This document shows positions 18,067-27,334 of a stretch of DNA of 48,115 bases, one piece after another. The stretch lies in contig DGIS01000003.1 of the NCBI GenBank assembly GCA_002386525.1, positions 65,086 through 113,200 of the forward strand, in the 5' to 3' direction. The translations under genes were made by a program, and so were the position numbers. Origin of the DNA: Sphingobacterium sp. UBA4616 (GTDB taxonomy: Bacteria > Bacteroidota > Bacteroidia > Sphingobacteriales > Sphingobacteriaceae). The notes below the pieces were generated by a model, which saw only the letters and a list, made by a program, of their open reading frames with translations, ran no database searches and was not told the DNA's origin. Positions within the stretch are counted from its first letter, which is position 1; each line of letters starts with the position of its first letter.

Positions 18067-18741
18067 TCAATCAACGGTAAGCATATACCCCACTCCTCTG
18101 ACATTGGTAATCTTTATCCGATCATCTTGGCTAAGGTATTTGCGTATGCGGCTTATAAACACGTCTAAGCTCCGCCCCGTGAAATACTTATCATGGCTCC
18201 AATAGGCCCGCATGATATCCTCTCGTGGAATGACTTTATCTTTCTGTTCGTACAGCTTCCGCAGCAGTTCACTTTCGCGGAAAGACAACTTGAGTACCTC
18301 CCCCTGATAAGTTAACTGATGTTTTAGGCTATCTAGGCTATAGTCTCCGATTATCAGTTTCTGACCGAAGAGCATCTTTGGGCTATTTTTTAATAAGGAC
18401 TCTATACGCACAACCAATTCTTCGATCTTAAACGGCTTTTTGACATAATCATCTCCTCCCAAACGAAACCCACGTACAACATCTTCCGTCTGCACTTTGG
18501 CGGTCAAAAATATAATGGGTATTTGGGTATCTGATTCTCTTATCTTTGTCGCCAATGTAAATCCATCCATAACAGGCATCATCACATCGACGACCAGAAT
18601 ATCCGGCCTTGCTTCTGTAAACGCTTCCAAGGCCTCGTGCCCATTACTACAATGGGTGACATGGAAACCATTGGCTTCTAGGCTATCGGCAACGATCATT
18701 CCGAGACTTGGCTCATCTTCTACATATAAAATTTCAATCAT
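18067..18741 (-). CDS. OmpR-family response regulator
   Basis: 224 aa. The receiver domain (1-120) has acidic pocket residues E8/D9, phosphoacceptor D52 in VVDVMMPVMDG, and the switch Thr/Lys in FLTAK and KKPF. A winged-helix DNA-binding domain follows (about 130-222), with a closing RGVGYML motif. It is transcribed behind the histidine kinase gene and should be its partner; it resembles the RprY type of Bacteroidota. There is an unusually long gap of 124 bases to the kinase stop, which contains a stem-loop (18775-18817). The regulated genes are unknown, the neighbouring outer membrane protein being an obvious candidate. Confidence 0.93.
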   Translation of the reverse strand: MIEILYVEDEPSLGMIVADSLEANGFHVTHCSNGHEALEAFTEARPDILVVDVMMPVMDGFTLATKIRESDTQIPIIFLTAKVQTEDVVRGFRLGGDDYVKKPFKIEELVVRIESLLKNSPKMLFGQKLIIGDYSLDSLKHQLTYQGEVLKLSFRESELLRKLYEQKDKVIPREDIMRAYWSHDKYFTGRSLDVFISRIRKYLSQDDRIKITNVRGVGYMLTVD

Positions 18742-18774
18742 AGCGTAAATGATTCAATCAAAATATATTTTGGT

Positions 18775-18817
18775 GCTGTTTCAAAAACCCTTTTAATGCA
18801 ATCAACTTGAAAACAGC
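18775..18817 (-). repeat. Stem-loop between kinase and response regulator genes
   Basis: GCTGTTTCAA (18775-18784) pairs with TTGAAAACAGC (18807-18817), leaving one bulged base and a 22-base loop. It lies in the intercistronic gap and could tune relative expression of the two genes by processing or partial termination. There is no T run, so a full terminator is unlikely. Confidence 0.35.
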
Positions 18818-18865
18818 CAATTAAATAATGACATTTGCTTTCAGACATATATATATCACTACTTA

Positions 18866-20299
18866 CTAATGAGGTAAAAGAATACGAAAGGTACTTCCTT
18901 TGCTAAGCTCACTGTCGACAGTAATTTTCCCATCGTGTCTTTTTACCACCTGCTTGACATAGGCAAGTCCCAAACCAAATCCCTTTACATCGTGTAGATT
19001 ACCGGAAGGAACCCGAAAGAACATATCAAAAATCTGATTATGGTATTCGGAGGAAATCCCTTTGCCATTATCTGTAATACGAATATGGACATTTTCCTTC
19101 ATTTCCTTTACTTCCACCTCAATATAAACTTCCTGTCCAGCATATTTTATCGCATTTTCAAGCAAATTATTGATCACATTTTTTAAATGGGCTTCATCGC
19201 CATTGATCATGATCTTACCCGGTATCGCAATAAGGTTAAAATCAACTTTTTTAGTTTTATTCAGCTGGGCAACTTCGATAGCTCCTTTCACCATGGCGAC
19301 AAGATCGAAATCCGAACGCTGCAGAACAATCCCTCTAGTTGCGTCAATATCCATCTGAAGCACCTTTTCGATCATATTGGATAGATGTTCCAGCTCTCTT
19401 TTGGAAATATTCAGATACCGGTTCATCTTTTCCTTATCATCCTTTACACCATACATTTGTATAGCTTCTATGGCTGCCATTACAGTAGATACAGGTGTTT
19501 TAAGCTCATGTGTCATGTTATCAACAAAGTTTTTACGCAGTTCGGCCATCTTGTTCTGATTGAGAATCGTCTTCATCAGATAGAAGAATGTCCCTAGCAA
19601 TAATCCTATCAAGAGTAGTGCAATAAGTAGCTGCCAACTTAAGCTATACAAGAGATACTTCCAGTCTTCTTGGAATTTGATCACTAAAAATTCATTTTTA
19701 AGCGGGTTGACAAGCATAGGTCTCGTCCAAGCGATATTTGCTTCACGGTACTTTCGGCGAACGTCTTTGATCTGATCATGAGGAATCGTAACAATAGCCA
19801 TTTCAAATGGTACTGATATGCTCTTATTGTTTAAAGATTCTTTGAATTTTCTTTCGATCAAATCGAGATTTGCAGTATTCATATCAAAGTCACGGAATAA
19901 AAAGGGCGGAATGATTGCGCCCTGTCCTTCGCGATCTTTAGGAAATATTTTTTCTCGTCTATTGTGGCTCTCGCGATCAAAACGCTTGTTTTTAGGCGGA
20001 TCTAGGCTTACACGTTGCAAGGCTTTGTCGAGTTCAGCAGCAGGTAGTAATGATGAGAGCTCGCGTTTAACCTCTTGCAGCAGATGATTGCGGTCGGCCT
20101 CCCGCCCATCCAATTGCCGGTCACCATTGCGAGCCTGATAGGCTTCCTGAACTGCGTTGAAGAGCGAGCGCTCAGCGGTGGATAGAAATAGATCCCGACG
20201 ATTTGTATAACTTCCATAGAGCCAAATCCCCAGAACTACAGTAATTCCTGCCCCGATTAAAACGATCAAACTGATCAGTAATTTAAATCTTCTACCCAT
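18866..20299 (-). CDS. Sensor histidine kinase
   Basis: 477 aa inner-membrane kinase. TM1 about residues 8-30; an extracytoplasmic domain (31-215) unusually rich in Arg, Lys, Asp and Glu and without a recognised sensor fold; TM2 about 216-240; HisKA with phosphorylated H264 in MTHELKTPVS; and HATPase with N-box NLLENAIKY, G1 DNGKGIS and G2 GFGLGLAYV, closing at the C terminus. It is the RprX-like partner of the downstream response regulator. A -7 element TAAATTTG at 20308-20315 predicts a very short leader. The signal sensed is unknown. Confidence 0.93.
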   Translation of the reverse strand: MGRRFKLLISLIVLIGAGITVVLGIWLYGSYTNRRDLFLSTAERSLFNAVQEAYQARNGDRQLDGREADRNHLLQEVKRELSSLLPAAELDKALQRVSLDPPKNKRFDRESHNRREKIFPKDREGQGAIIPPFLFRDFDMNTANLDLIERKFKESLNNKSISVPFEMAIVTIPHDQIKDVRRKYREANIAWTRPMLVNPLKNEFLVIKFQEDWKYLLYSLSWQLLIALLLIGLLLGTFFYLMKTILNQNKMAELRKNFVDNMTHELKTPVSTVMAAIEAIQMYGVKDDKEKMNRYLNISKRELEHLSNMIEKVLQMDIDATRGIVLQRSDFDLVAMVKGAIEVAQLNKTKKVDFNLIAIPGKIMINGDEAHLKNVINNLLENAIKYAGQEVYIEVEVKEMKENVHIRITDNGKGISSEYHNQIFDMFFRVPSGNLHDVKGFGLGLAYVKQVVKRHDGKITVDSELSKGSTFRILLPH

Positions 20300-20307
20300 A
20301 ACTAAAA

Positions 20308-20315
20308 CAAATTTA
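20308..20315 (-). promoter_or_regulatory. -7 element of the histidine kinase operon
   Basis: TAAATTTG on the minus strand fits TAnnTTTG; the start codon at 20299 is only about nine bases further, giving a near-leaderless transcript. No good upstream TTG element was found. Confidence 0.45.
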
Positions 20316-20392
20316 AATTACTAGATTTGCAATCGCTGTGGTAATTAACCATATTTAACAAAATATAACACTGATTAACAGTTGTCATTGAT

Positions 20393-20400
20393 TACTTTTG
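20393..20400 (+). promoter_or_regulatory. -7 element of the DUF4270/kelch operon
   Basis: TACTTTTG fits TAnnTTTG. It overlaps the TTG that opens the longest frame at 20398, so the real start must be ATG 20419. Confidence 0.55.
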
Positions 20401-20418
20401 CACTATTCAAAAATTAAT

Positions 20419-21783
20419 ATGATTAAAGACTTCAAGAGACGTAGTATACAATTTTTACTTCCACTTTTTACATTGGCCACTTTTGTTGGTTGTAATAAAG
20501 ACATTTCGCTCTCATTGGATAGTTCAAGAGACGAAACAATCGGTTTAGTACCTATTGATACCGTTTCCGCCAAAGTTTCTACTTATCAATTGGACGATAT
20601 CCCCACTTCCGCTACCGGAACTATGCTTGTCGGGAAAAATAGTAATGCAGTTACAGGCAGTATGAAATCGACGGCTTATATGCGACTCGGCATTGGAACG
20701 ATAAGCAGTGCTTCTATCCCTGATGATGCGGTATTGGATTCAATCACTTTAGTATTAACGCCAAATAAATACTCCTATGGTGATACTACGCAGGTACAAA
20801 AGATTTCGGTACACCGTGTAACAGAAGAAATTACCCAAACACAGATTGATCTCACCAAACCTGTTGATGAACGTCCTGTTTTTGTCACCTCAGCTGCAAT
20901 ATTCAGCAAACAAAAGTTTGCATATGAAAATACGCCATTGGCAGAACTTACTTTTAAACCGCGGATACAATCGGCAGACTCTTTGTTTTTCAGATTCAAC
21001 AGTACAATCAGCAATGAGCTGTTTACGATGATCAAAAATAATGACAACCGGATTCAGAACAGCACAAGTTTTCAAGAGTATTTTAAAGGCTTAGCACTTG
21101 TACCAGACAACAGCACGGCGTTGATAGGATTTAAAGATACCGTATTTTTACAGGTTCACTATTCGTTTCTGAATAATGAAGGTACCAAGTCTGTTGGTAA
21201 ACAATATTTCTCCATTGATAATAAATCTTATCAGTACAATCAAATTGAATCGGATCGCTCGGCAACAAAATTTGCGCCGATGACCTTAGCAAATCCCCAA
21301 CTTGCCAGTGAAAAGACCGATGGAAATGTATTTTTAGAGGGATCAACTGGTGTTGTAGCAAAAATTGAATTTCCAACGTTATTGGAATTGGTGAACAATC
21401 CATCAATAGCAATTAATAAAGCTGAGCTTGTTATAGAAGTCCCTAATGGATCTGCAACGATTTTCGACCAGCCTCAAAGTTTGGTTCTGATGGTTGCTAG
21501 TAATAACGGTAATCCGATTAGTCTATTAACTGCACCTTATTCAACAACAACTCAACAAGCACCATTAGTGCGCGGAAATGATTTTGGTTCTAATGGTTCA
21601 TACTCGTTCAATCTGATTGAATATTTAACAAAAATTAAAACAACGGCATACAATAATACTTCATTATATCTATCTTTACCAACATCGGGTTTGTTTTCAA
21701 CTGGAAATAGGTTAATATTGGCAAAAGATAATGAGAATGATCCTAAAATTAAATTAAACATCCTTTATACTAAATTTCAATAA
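20419..21783 (+). CDS. DUF4270-family lipoprotein
   Basis: 454 aa from ATG 20419; the longer frame from TTG 20398 is rejected because that TTG is part of the -7 element. The N terminus is a lipoprotein signal with a cysteine in FVGC near residue 25. The mature protein is mostly beta-rich and of the length expected for DUF4270, a family of surface or periplasmic lipoproteins widespread in Bacteroidota with no defined biochemical role. It is followed after three bases by a kelch-repeat lipoprotein gene, and the pair forms an operon ending in a strong terminator. Divergent from the histidine kinase. The two products may form a surface complex (inference). Confidence 0.82.
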   Translation: MIKDFKRRSIQFLLPLFTLATFVGCNKDISLSLDSSRDETIGLVPIDTVSAKVSTYQLDDIPTSATGTMLVGKNSNAVTGSMKSTAYMRLGIGTISSASIPDDAVLDSITLVLTPNKYSYGDTTQVQKISVHRVTEEITQTQIDLTKPVDERPVFVTSAAIFSKQKFAYENTPLAELTFKPRIQSADSLFFRFNSTISNELFTMIKNNDNRIQNSTSFQEYFKGLALVPDNSTALIGFKDTVFLQVHYSFLNNEGTKSVGKQYFSIDNKSYQYNQIESDRSATKFAPMTLANPQLASEKTDGNVFLEGSTGVVAKIEFPTLLELVNNPSIAINKAELVIEVPNGSATIFDQPQSLVLMVASNNGNPISLLTAPYSTTTQQAPLVRGNDFGSNGSYSFNLIEYLTKIKTTAYNNTSLYLSLPTSGLFSTGNRLILAKDNENDPKIKLNILYTKFQ

Positions 21784-21786
21784 TTT

Positions 21787-22809
21787 ATGAACAAGAAAAA
21801 TTGGCTACTCGTTTTATTAGCTTTTGTATTTACAGTTACAACTTTCTCTTCTTGTAAAAAAAGTGACGACAGCACAACCAAATCAGACGAATGGTTTGCG
21901 AAAGCTGCTTTTAAAGGGCCACAAACTTCATCTGCTGCTAGCTTTTTAATAAATAACGTTGCATATGTTACTACTGGTCTAGCAAGTAATGCTGGTGGTA
22001 AACCATTTCGTGTGAAAGACACGTATGCTTATGACGCTGCATCAGATACATGGGCTGAAAAAGCTCCTTTCACAGGTGTCGAGAGAAACGGTGCCATAGG
22101 TTTTTCCATTGGTAATATCGGTTATGTTGGTGGCGGTAATGACGGGACAAATAACCTAAAAGATTTCTACAAGTTTGACCCTACAGCTGATAACGGAAAA
22201 GGTGCTTGGTCAAGTATTGCTCCACTTCCTATTGCCTTATCAAATGCAGTAGCTTTTACCTTAAATGGTGCTGCTTATGTGGGAACAGGAGAAACCGTCA
22301 TTAATGGCGGAACAACGAATACGAATGAGTTCTACAAATATGATCCAGCAGCTAACACATGGCAGGCAATCAGTGATGCTCCATTTTCTGCAAAAAGAAA
22401 AGCAGCATTTTCTTTTGTTGTCGATAATGTAGCCTATGTAGGTGGTGGTATATCTAACGGTTCTTACCCAAAAGATTTCTACAAATTTGACGGAAGCAAA
22501 TGGACTAAATTGAATGACCTTAACAGAGCAGATGATTCATACACTTATGATTTGACTCGTTCAAATGCGTCTGCTTTCGCAATCAATGGTACTCCATTTG
22601 TTGTTGGTGGTTACAAAAATGCAGTTATTAATAGCACATGGAAATATAATATTTCTGGTGACTATTGGACAAATGATAACGGCGCATTTGCTGGTTCTGC
22701 ACGTCAGGATGCTGTTGGTTTCGCGGTAGGAAACAACGGTTACATTACTACTGGACTAAACGGTTCTTCTCGTTTTGATGATACATGGATGTTTACTCCG
22801 ATTTATTAA
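21787..22809 (+). CDS. Kelch-repeat lipoprotein (six-bladed propeller)
   Basis: 340 aa. The lipoprotein signal ends at SSCKK (Cys near residue 23). The rest is six kelch-like units of about 48-55 residues, each with a hydrophobic strand, a Tyr-Val-Gly-Gly turn (for example AYVGGG, GYVGGG, PFVVGG) and a Phe/Tyr-Tyr-Lys-Tyr-Asp strand followed by a tryptophan. This predicts one complete six-bladed beta propeller. Propellers of this type bind glycans or proteins; catalytic residues of galactose oxidase are not recognised, so only binding is suggested. It is co-transcribed with the DUF4270 gene and terminates at 22828-22865. Confidence 0.85.
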   Translation: MNKKNWLLVLLAFVFTVTTFSSCKKSDDSTTKSDEWFAKAAFKGPQTSSAASFLINNVAYVTTGLASNAGGKPFRVKDTYAYDAASDTWAEKAPFTGVERNGAIGFSIGNIGYVGGGNDGTNNLKDFYKFDPTADNGKGAWSSIAPLPIALSNAVAFTLNGAAYVGTGETVINGGTTNTNEFYKYDPAANTWQAISDAPFSAKRKAAFSFVVDNVAYVGGGISNGSYPKDFYKFDGSKWTKLNDLNRADDSYTYDLTRSNASAFAINGTPFVVGGYKNAVINSTWKYNISGDYWTNDNGAFAGSARQDAVGFAVGNNGYITTGLNGSSRFDDTWMFTPIY

Positions 22810-22827
22810 TCGCAATAAAATCATTAT

Positions 22828-22865
22828 AAAAAAAGGAATGGAGTTTAAACTTCATTCCTTTTTTT
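22828..22865 (+). terminator. Terminator of the DUF4270/kelch operon
   Basis: AAAAAAAGGAATG (22828-22840) and CATTCCTTTTTTT (22853-22865) pair perfectly. The inner bases AGTT/AACT extend the stem through one G-U wobble. Confidence 0.92.
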
Positions 22866-23152
22866 ATTAAAAGTAGTGGTCTCTATTGACTAAAAAGTAT
22901 ATGAAGCTAACTTTCGATATTGCTACGATACCATCTGAAACAGCTTATTATATCCGGCAACCACTATAGAAATAGCATGATTTCCTCTATTCATTAGTAT
23001 TTCGTAGGCCAGACACACTGTTGAGGGCGAGTTTCTTTCGCGCTACCACTTAAACTTATCAAACCATCTACTTCTCTTTTAGTAGTTTAATATACAAAAG
23101 ACGGAAATTAAAACTAGACACATTTCCTCTATAGCGCAAAGAAGAGTAAGAA
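22866..23152. other. Gene-free convergent spacer
   Basis: About 290 bases between the terminators of two convergent units. No frame longer than about 25 codons, no recognisable RNA fold and no repeat was seen. Confidence 0.5.
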
Positions 23153-23188
23153 CAAAAAAATCCCTGCCATAACTAGTTGGCAAGGATT
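23153..23188 (-). terminator. Terminator of the dnaG-yraN-cyclase operon
   Basis: On the minus strand AATCCTTGCCA and TGGCAGGGATT (23159-23169 and 23178-23188) pair fully with one G-U wobble, followed by a run of seven T. Confidence 0.88.
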
Positions 23189-23254
23189 CTGATTTTATAT
23201 AAGCTTACACGACTATCAACCTTCAAAATAAGATCAAAATAGAAAAAAGCTTAT

Positions 23255-24283
23255 TTATTTTTCAACGGTTTTGATTTCATACAACGTATTCCATAGCTTA
23301 CCTGTCACAAATAGGCGTTTGCCCACCTCATCATAAGCGATGCCATTCAATTCATTATCGTAAGCAGACGTATGCTCATAAATGCCCACCAAATTAATTC
23401 GCCCCTCTACTGCTCCTGTTTGTGGGTTGATGATAACAATAACATCTTTCTGATAGACATTTGCATAGACTTTGCCGTCTATATACTCCAGTTCGTTAAG
23501 TTCATCCACTGGGCCGGCTTCGTCGTAAACTCCGATAGCATTCAACTCCTTACCAGTTGTTGCATCTAAAAAGTATAACTTATTGGAGCCATCGGATTTA
23601 ATCAAGTGTTGTCCATCGTAGGTTAGACCCCAACCTTCCTTACTATTTTCATATTTAAAGGAACTTTCTTTTACAAAAGAGTTTTTATCAAAGACATACC
23701 CTTCTCCTTGTTGCCAAGTTAACATAAATAACTTATTACCAACCAATGTCATTCCTTCAGCGAATGTCTTTTCATCAAATTTAACCTCTTTCAGTACTTT
23801 ACCTGTTTTTAGATCAACTTTTCTCAGGTTAGACTCTCCATAGCGCCCATTCGATTCATAGAGAACACCATCTGCAAACTGTAGACCTTGTGTAAATGCT
23901 GTGGTATCATGCGGATATTTGTTCACTACCTCAAAACCATAGTTTTTTGCGCTTGCGGGTACAACGTAAAAGGTACTGGAAACAGAATCAGGTTTTCCGG
24001 CGTTGTATACCAAAGCGGAAATATTACGTGTACCATAAGACATGTCCTTTGTATCTACTGTAATCGCCGTGGTGTCGGTTGATGAGCCCACATGTTTATC
24101 ATCTACAAAATAAGCTACAGAGTCCATTGTCACTGATTCAAATTTCAGTTTCAATTGCACTTGAGCACCTTTTAAAACAGCTTGATTTGCTCCAGGAGAT
24201 GCAAATTCCAAACTGGATTTTTTTGACTTACAAGAAGCAAAAGCAAGTGCTGCAATTGCCATAAAATAAGTGATTTTTCTCAT
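23255..24283 (-). CDS. Glutaminyl-peptide cyclotransferase, lipoprotein (beta-propeller type)
   Basis: 342 aa. A lipoprotein signal with ASCKSKK (Cys near residue 18), an Ig-like spacer (about 30-110), and a glutamine cyclotransferase propeller domain (about 115-340) with FTQGLQF, YGESNLRKVDL, EGMTLVGNKLFMLTWQQG and ELNGIAYD motifs of this plant-type family. It converts N-terminal glutamine of exported proteins to pyroglutamate; in Bacteroidota such cyclisation is common on signal-peptidase-processed proteins. It lies 30 bases after yraN, so it is the last gene of a dnaG-yraN operon, with its own terminator downstream. Confidence 0.88.
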   Translation of the reverse strand: MRKITYFMAIAALAFASCKSKKSSLEFASPGANQAVLKGAQVQLKLKFESVTMDSVAYFVDDKHVGSSTDTTAITVDTKDMSYGTRNISALVYNAGKPDSVSSTFYVVPASAKNYGFEVVNKYPHDTTAFTQGLQFADGVLYESNGRYGESNLRKVDLKTGKVLKEVKFDEKTFAEGMTLVGNKLFMLTWQQGEGYVFDKNSFVKESSFKYENSKEGWGLTYDGQHLIKSDGSNKLYFLDATTGKELNAIGVYDEAGPVDELNELEYIDGKVYANVYQKDVIVIINPQTGAVEGRINLVGIYEHTSAYDNELNGIAYDEVGKRLFVTGKLWNTLYEIKTVEK

Positions 24284-24313
24284 CTATGTATAATTATTTA
24301 TAAGTACGTATTC

Positions 24314-24670
24314 TCAACTATCCCAAAACGCATCTTTGATATAATTGAGTTCAACTTTGGGGGCTCTCGTTATGGCGACAACATCAAATCGAAGCTCACC
24401 GATGTAATGGGTTTTAAGGATATAAGCCTGGGCCGCACGAATCAGTCGACGTTGCTTTTTTATATCTACAAATTCGTAAGGTTCGCCGAAATCAGTTCCC
24501 GACCGTGTTTTAACTTCAACAAATACAAGTGTATCCTTGTCCCTCACGATCAAATCTACCTCTAAATTCTTAAATCGCCAATTTCTTAACACTATTTTAT
24601 AGCCTTTCTCTACGAGGTATTCCATCGCCATTTGTTCACCCCAGTTGCCCGTTTCAAGATGCTTGGCCAT
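24314..24670 (-). CDS. yraN: YraN family (UPF0102) endonuclease-fold protein
   Basis: 118 aa, normal length. The restriction-endonuclease-like core is visible: G8 in GNWGEQMA, E37-V-D39-L and E52-V-K54, giving the D-(X)n-ExK pattern of PD-D/ExK nucleases. The function is not established; a role in DNA repair or Holliday-junction handling is a family-level suggestion. The start codon lies nine bases after the dnaG stop, so it is co-transcribed with primase. Confidence 0.92.
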   Translation of the reverse strand: MAKHLETGNWGEQMAMEYLVEKGYKIVLRNWRFKNLEVDLIVRDKDTLVFVEVKTRSGTDFGEPYEFVDIKKQRRLIRAAQAYILKTHYIGELRFDVVAITRAPKVELNYIKDAFWDS

Positions 24671-24679
24671 ATCAGTTGA

Positions 24680-26683
24680 TCACTTTACAATAGTATTTCC
24701 CAGAAACCCACCCAACAACCTTTCTGCTTCTTTTAGCTTCTGATATTTAAAAATAAGGACTTCCAAATTTGCCTCATCTTTTTCGTGTTTCATCTCTTCA
24801 CGAATATGATGCATTTCGGTTTCAATTTTACGTTTTTTAATTCGATAGATCGCCGTAACAACAAGCGGTTTTAAATGCTCATATTCATGCGTTACATAAA
24901 TTTTACGCTTATCGTCGTTCCAATTTTCACTAAGCGAATATTTACTGGCAACACTATTAATTGCCAAATCCGAGATTGACGGATCCGGGTTCGAATAAAA
25001 CTGCTTGGCATCAGGAATCTCGTACTTTGCTGCAGCCTCTCGATACACTTTCAAAATATAAGCTGCGGCTTTGTCTTTAAACTCAATGTCGCTTATATTT
25101 CCCAATAATACGCCTGCAACAGGAATATCTCCATCGCCTTCCCAAGTAGCTAGATAGTCACCATAGTTGATTAAGATACGTACAATCTCACGTTCCTGGA
25201 GAATTTCCGATGTCAGCTGTGCCGGCTGCTCAATGGGCTCCATAGGGGCAACTCCGCCTCGCTCATCGTCAGTCATAAAGAAATCCGGAGGCGGACCATC
25301 CATTCCAACATGCGACATGCCGGCGTTTGGCAGTGAGCTTTGAGGTTTCCGTGCTGCATCCTTATCTGCTTTTCTTGCCCTATTTAGTCTGATTTTATTG
25401 AGCTCGGCCAATAAAATCCGCTCTTCGATATCCAAAAGGCTGCTACATTCCCGGATAAAAACAGATACCTTAATCTCATCTGGAATCAATGCAATACTTT
25501 CGACTACATCACGAATTACCTCGGCCCTCTTTATTGGGTCATTATTAGCATCGCGAAGTAGAATATTCGTTTTGTAAAAGATAAAGTCCTGCTGCTTGGA
25601 TTTCACATAATCCTTAAAAGCTGCGGCACCAAACTTCTGCACGTAAGAATCGGGGTCATTTCCATCAGGAAAAAGCAATACCTTAACGTTTAAGCCTTCT
25701 TCGAGCAGCATATCTGTACCCCGTAGTGAGGCTTTGATCCCTGCTTCATCCCCATCATAAAGTATGGTCACATTTTTTGTGAATCTGGAAATAAGCTTGA
25801 TCTGACCTGTTGTCAACGAAGTTCCCGAGGAGGAAACAACATTTTCGACTCCAGCTTGATGTACCGAAAGAACATCTGCATACCCCTCTACCAAGTAGCA
25901 ATTATCCTCTTCCATAATTGCCTTCTTGGCAAAATTCAATCCATACAGCACATCGGATTTATGGTAGATTTCACTTTCAGGAGAATTTACATATTTGGCA
26001 ATCTTTTTATCTGTCTTTAGCGTCCGCCCGCCGAAGCCAATTACACGGCCCGTCAAGTTATGTATAGGAAACATAACCCGACCACGAAAGCGGTCATACA
26101 ATGATTTATCGTCACGTTCAATGGCCAGGCCACTTGCTGCTAAATAATCGGGATGAAAACCGGCCACTTGTGCCTTGTCGACCAATGCTGTCCATTCCTC
26201 CGGCGAATAGCCCAATTCAAATTTTTTAATGATATCCTCAGTGTAGCCCCGCTCCTTAAAGTAGTTGAGTCCAATGACCTGCCCCATTTCAGTTTTCCAG
26301 AGCTGTTCGGCAAAAAACTTACCGGCCCACGCATTCAGTACATACAGGCTTTCCCTTTTATCTTGTGCTGCAAGCTGAGCAGGAGAACGCTCAACCTCTT
26401 CTATTTGAATCGAATATTTATCGGCTAAATAACGGATGGCCTCCGGATAAGAAAACTTTTCCAGTTCCATCACAAATTTAAGGGAATCTCCACCAACACC
26501 ACATCCAAAACACTTATAGATACCCTTCGAAACAGATACGTGAAAGGAGGGTGTCTTTTCATGATGGAAAGGGCAATTTCCAATCAAAGACGTACCCCGT
26601 TTCTTTAAATCAACGAAGTCGCCCACCACCTCTTCTATCCGTGCTGTTTCCAGTACCTTGTCAATAACTTCCTGCTTTATCAA
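24680..26683 (-). CDS. dnaG: DNA primase DnaG
   Basis: 667 aa. It makes RNA primers at the replication fork. The zinc-binding domain is near the N terminus, with ligands C37, H40, C58 and C61 (CHC2 type). The catalytic N-terminal core spans about 110-250 and the Toprim domain about 255-340, with E266 in VEGYAD and D310/D312 in YDGDEAG. The C-terminal helicase-binding part is about 480-667. A Pro-rich, acidic linker lies about 435-485. First gene of an operon with yraN and a glutaminyl cyclotransferase. In Proteobacteria dnaG usually sits between rpsU and rpoD; that is not the case here. Confidence 0.96.
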   Translation of the reverse strand: MIKQEVIDKVLETARIEEVVGDFVDLKKRGTSLIGNCPFHHEKTPSFHVSVSKGIYKCFGCGVGGDSLKFVMELEKFSYPEAIRYLADKYSIQIEEVERSPAQLAAQDKRESLYVLNAWAGKFFAEQLWKTEMGQVIGLNYFKERGYTEDIIKKFELGYSPEEWTALVDKAQVAGFHPDYLAASGLAIERDDKSLYDRFRGRVMFPIHNLTGRVIGFGGRTLKTDKKIAKYVNSPESEIYHKSDVLYGLNFAKKAIMEEDNCYLVEGYADVLSVHQAGVENVVSSSGTSLTTGQIKLISRFTKNVTILYDGDEAGIKASLRGTDMLLEEGLNVKVLLFPDGNDPDSYVQKFGAAAFKDYVKSKQQDFIFYKTNILLRDANNDPIKRAEVIRDVVESIALIPDEIKVSVFIRECSSLLDIEERILLAELNKIRLNRARKADKDAARKPQSSLPNAGMSHVGMDGPPPDFFMTDDERGGVAPMEPIEQPAQLTSEILQEREIVRILINYGDYLATWEGDGDIPVAGVLLGNISDIEFKDKAAAYILKVYREAAAKYEIPDAKQFYSNPDPSISDLAINSVASKYSLSENWNDDKRKIYVTHEYEHLKPLVVTAIYRIKKRKIETEMHHIREEMKHEKDEANLEVLIFKYQKLKEAERLLGGFLGNTIVK

Positions 26684-26812
26684 ACCGTTTGCTTTTTAAT
26701 GTAAAATTAGATAAAATGTTTTAAAAAGCTTGCCAATATATTGAATGGCACCATCAATCTGCTTGTAAATTGATACTTCGGAAACATACAAAGATTTATA
26801 GATATAAATAAG

Positions 26813-26861
26813 AACCCCCAGGATATATCCGCATGAACTTATGCAAGTATAACTGAGGGTT
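26813..26861 (-). terminator. Hairpin after the DUF6686 gene
   Basis: On the minus strand AACCCTCAG and CTGGGGGTT (26853-26861 and 26813-26821) pair with one G-U wobble; an inner self-complementary GGATATATCC lies in the loop. The T tail is poor, so efficiency is uncertain. Confidence 0.5.
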
Positions 26862-26932
26862 TTGTTTGTGCCTGTTGTCAACGCATAAGGAAAGAGAGAT
26901 GAAACACAAGCGATGCAACAGGACTTTTTATC

Positions 26933-27253
26933 TTAATTATTCAGCATTCCATAAAACTCATTCATATAATAAGATTCTTGGAGTGCATCTCGAAAATTTT
27001 GCCATTGTTCTTCGTCAAAAGAAAATACAATATCTGGATAGGGTGTCTTCATGATCAATCGAAATTCGCCGTCTGGAAAAGAACTAAAAAAGAGCTCATC
27101 ACCAGTGGTTCGTGTCATGTTCAAAAAATCAACAAACTTATTCCTTGTAAATGTCAGTACAAAACTCTGTTGCCAGATATAATAGGTTTGACACTTGAGA
27201 CAAACACTGATATGGGTATCCCCTCTTTGGCTTAGTATCTTCGTATCACACAT
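26933..27253 (-). CDS. DUF6686-like protein
   Basis: 106 aa. The N-terminal part has two cysteines two residues apart (CLKC, about 18-21) after a further early Cys, followed by TYYIWQQSFVLTF, a layout I associate with the Bacteroidota family DUF6686. The C-terminal half is acidic and aromatic (about 55-100). Metal binding by the cysteines is possible but unproven. It is a single gene with a hairpin 72 bases downstream, upstream of dnaG and downstream of the M3 peptidase gene, whose terminator separates them. Function unknown. Confidence 0.65.
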   Translation of the reverse strand: MCDTKILSQRGDTHISVCLKCQTYYIWQQSFVLTFTRNKFVDFLNMTRTTGDELFFSSFPDGEFRLIMKTPYPDIVFSFDEEQWQNFRDALQESYYMNEFYGMLNN

Positions 27254-27334
27254 ATTTATCTGTTTATTTAGACTTGTTATAAATAATATTCAAATGTAAG
27301 AATAGTTTTTATAATAACAAGTACATCAACAAAA

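Noticed and set aside
20398..20418. TTG start giving a longer DUF4270 lipoprotein
   Set aside because: The TTG is part of TACTTTTG; ATG 20419 starts the lipoprotein signal.
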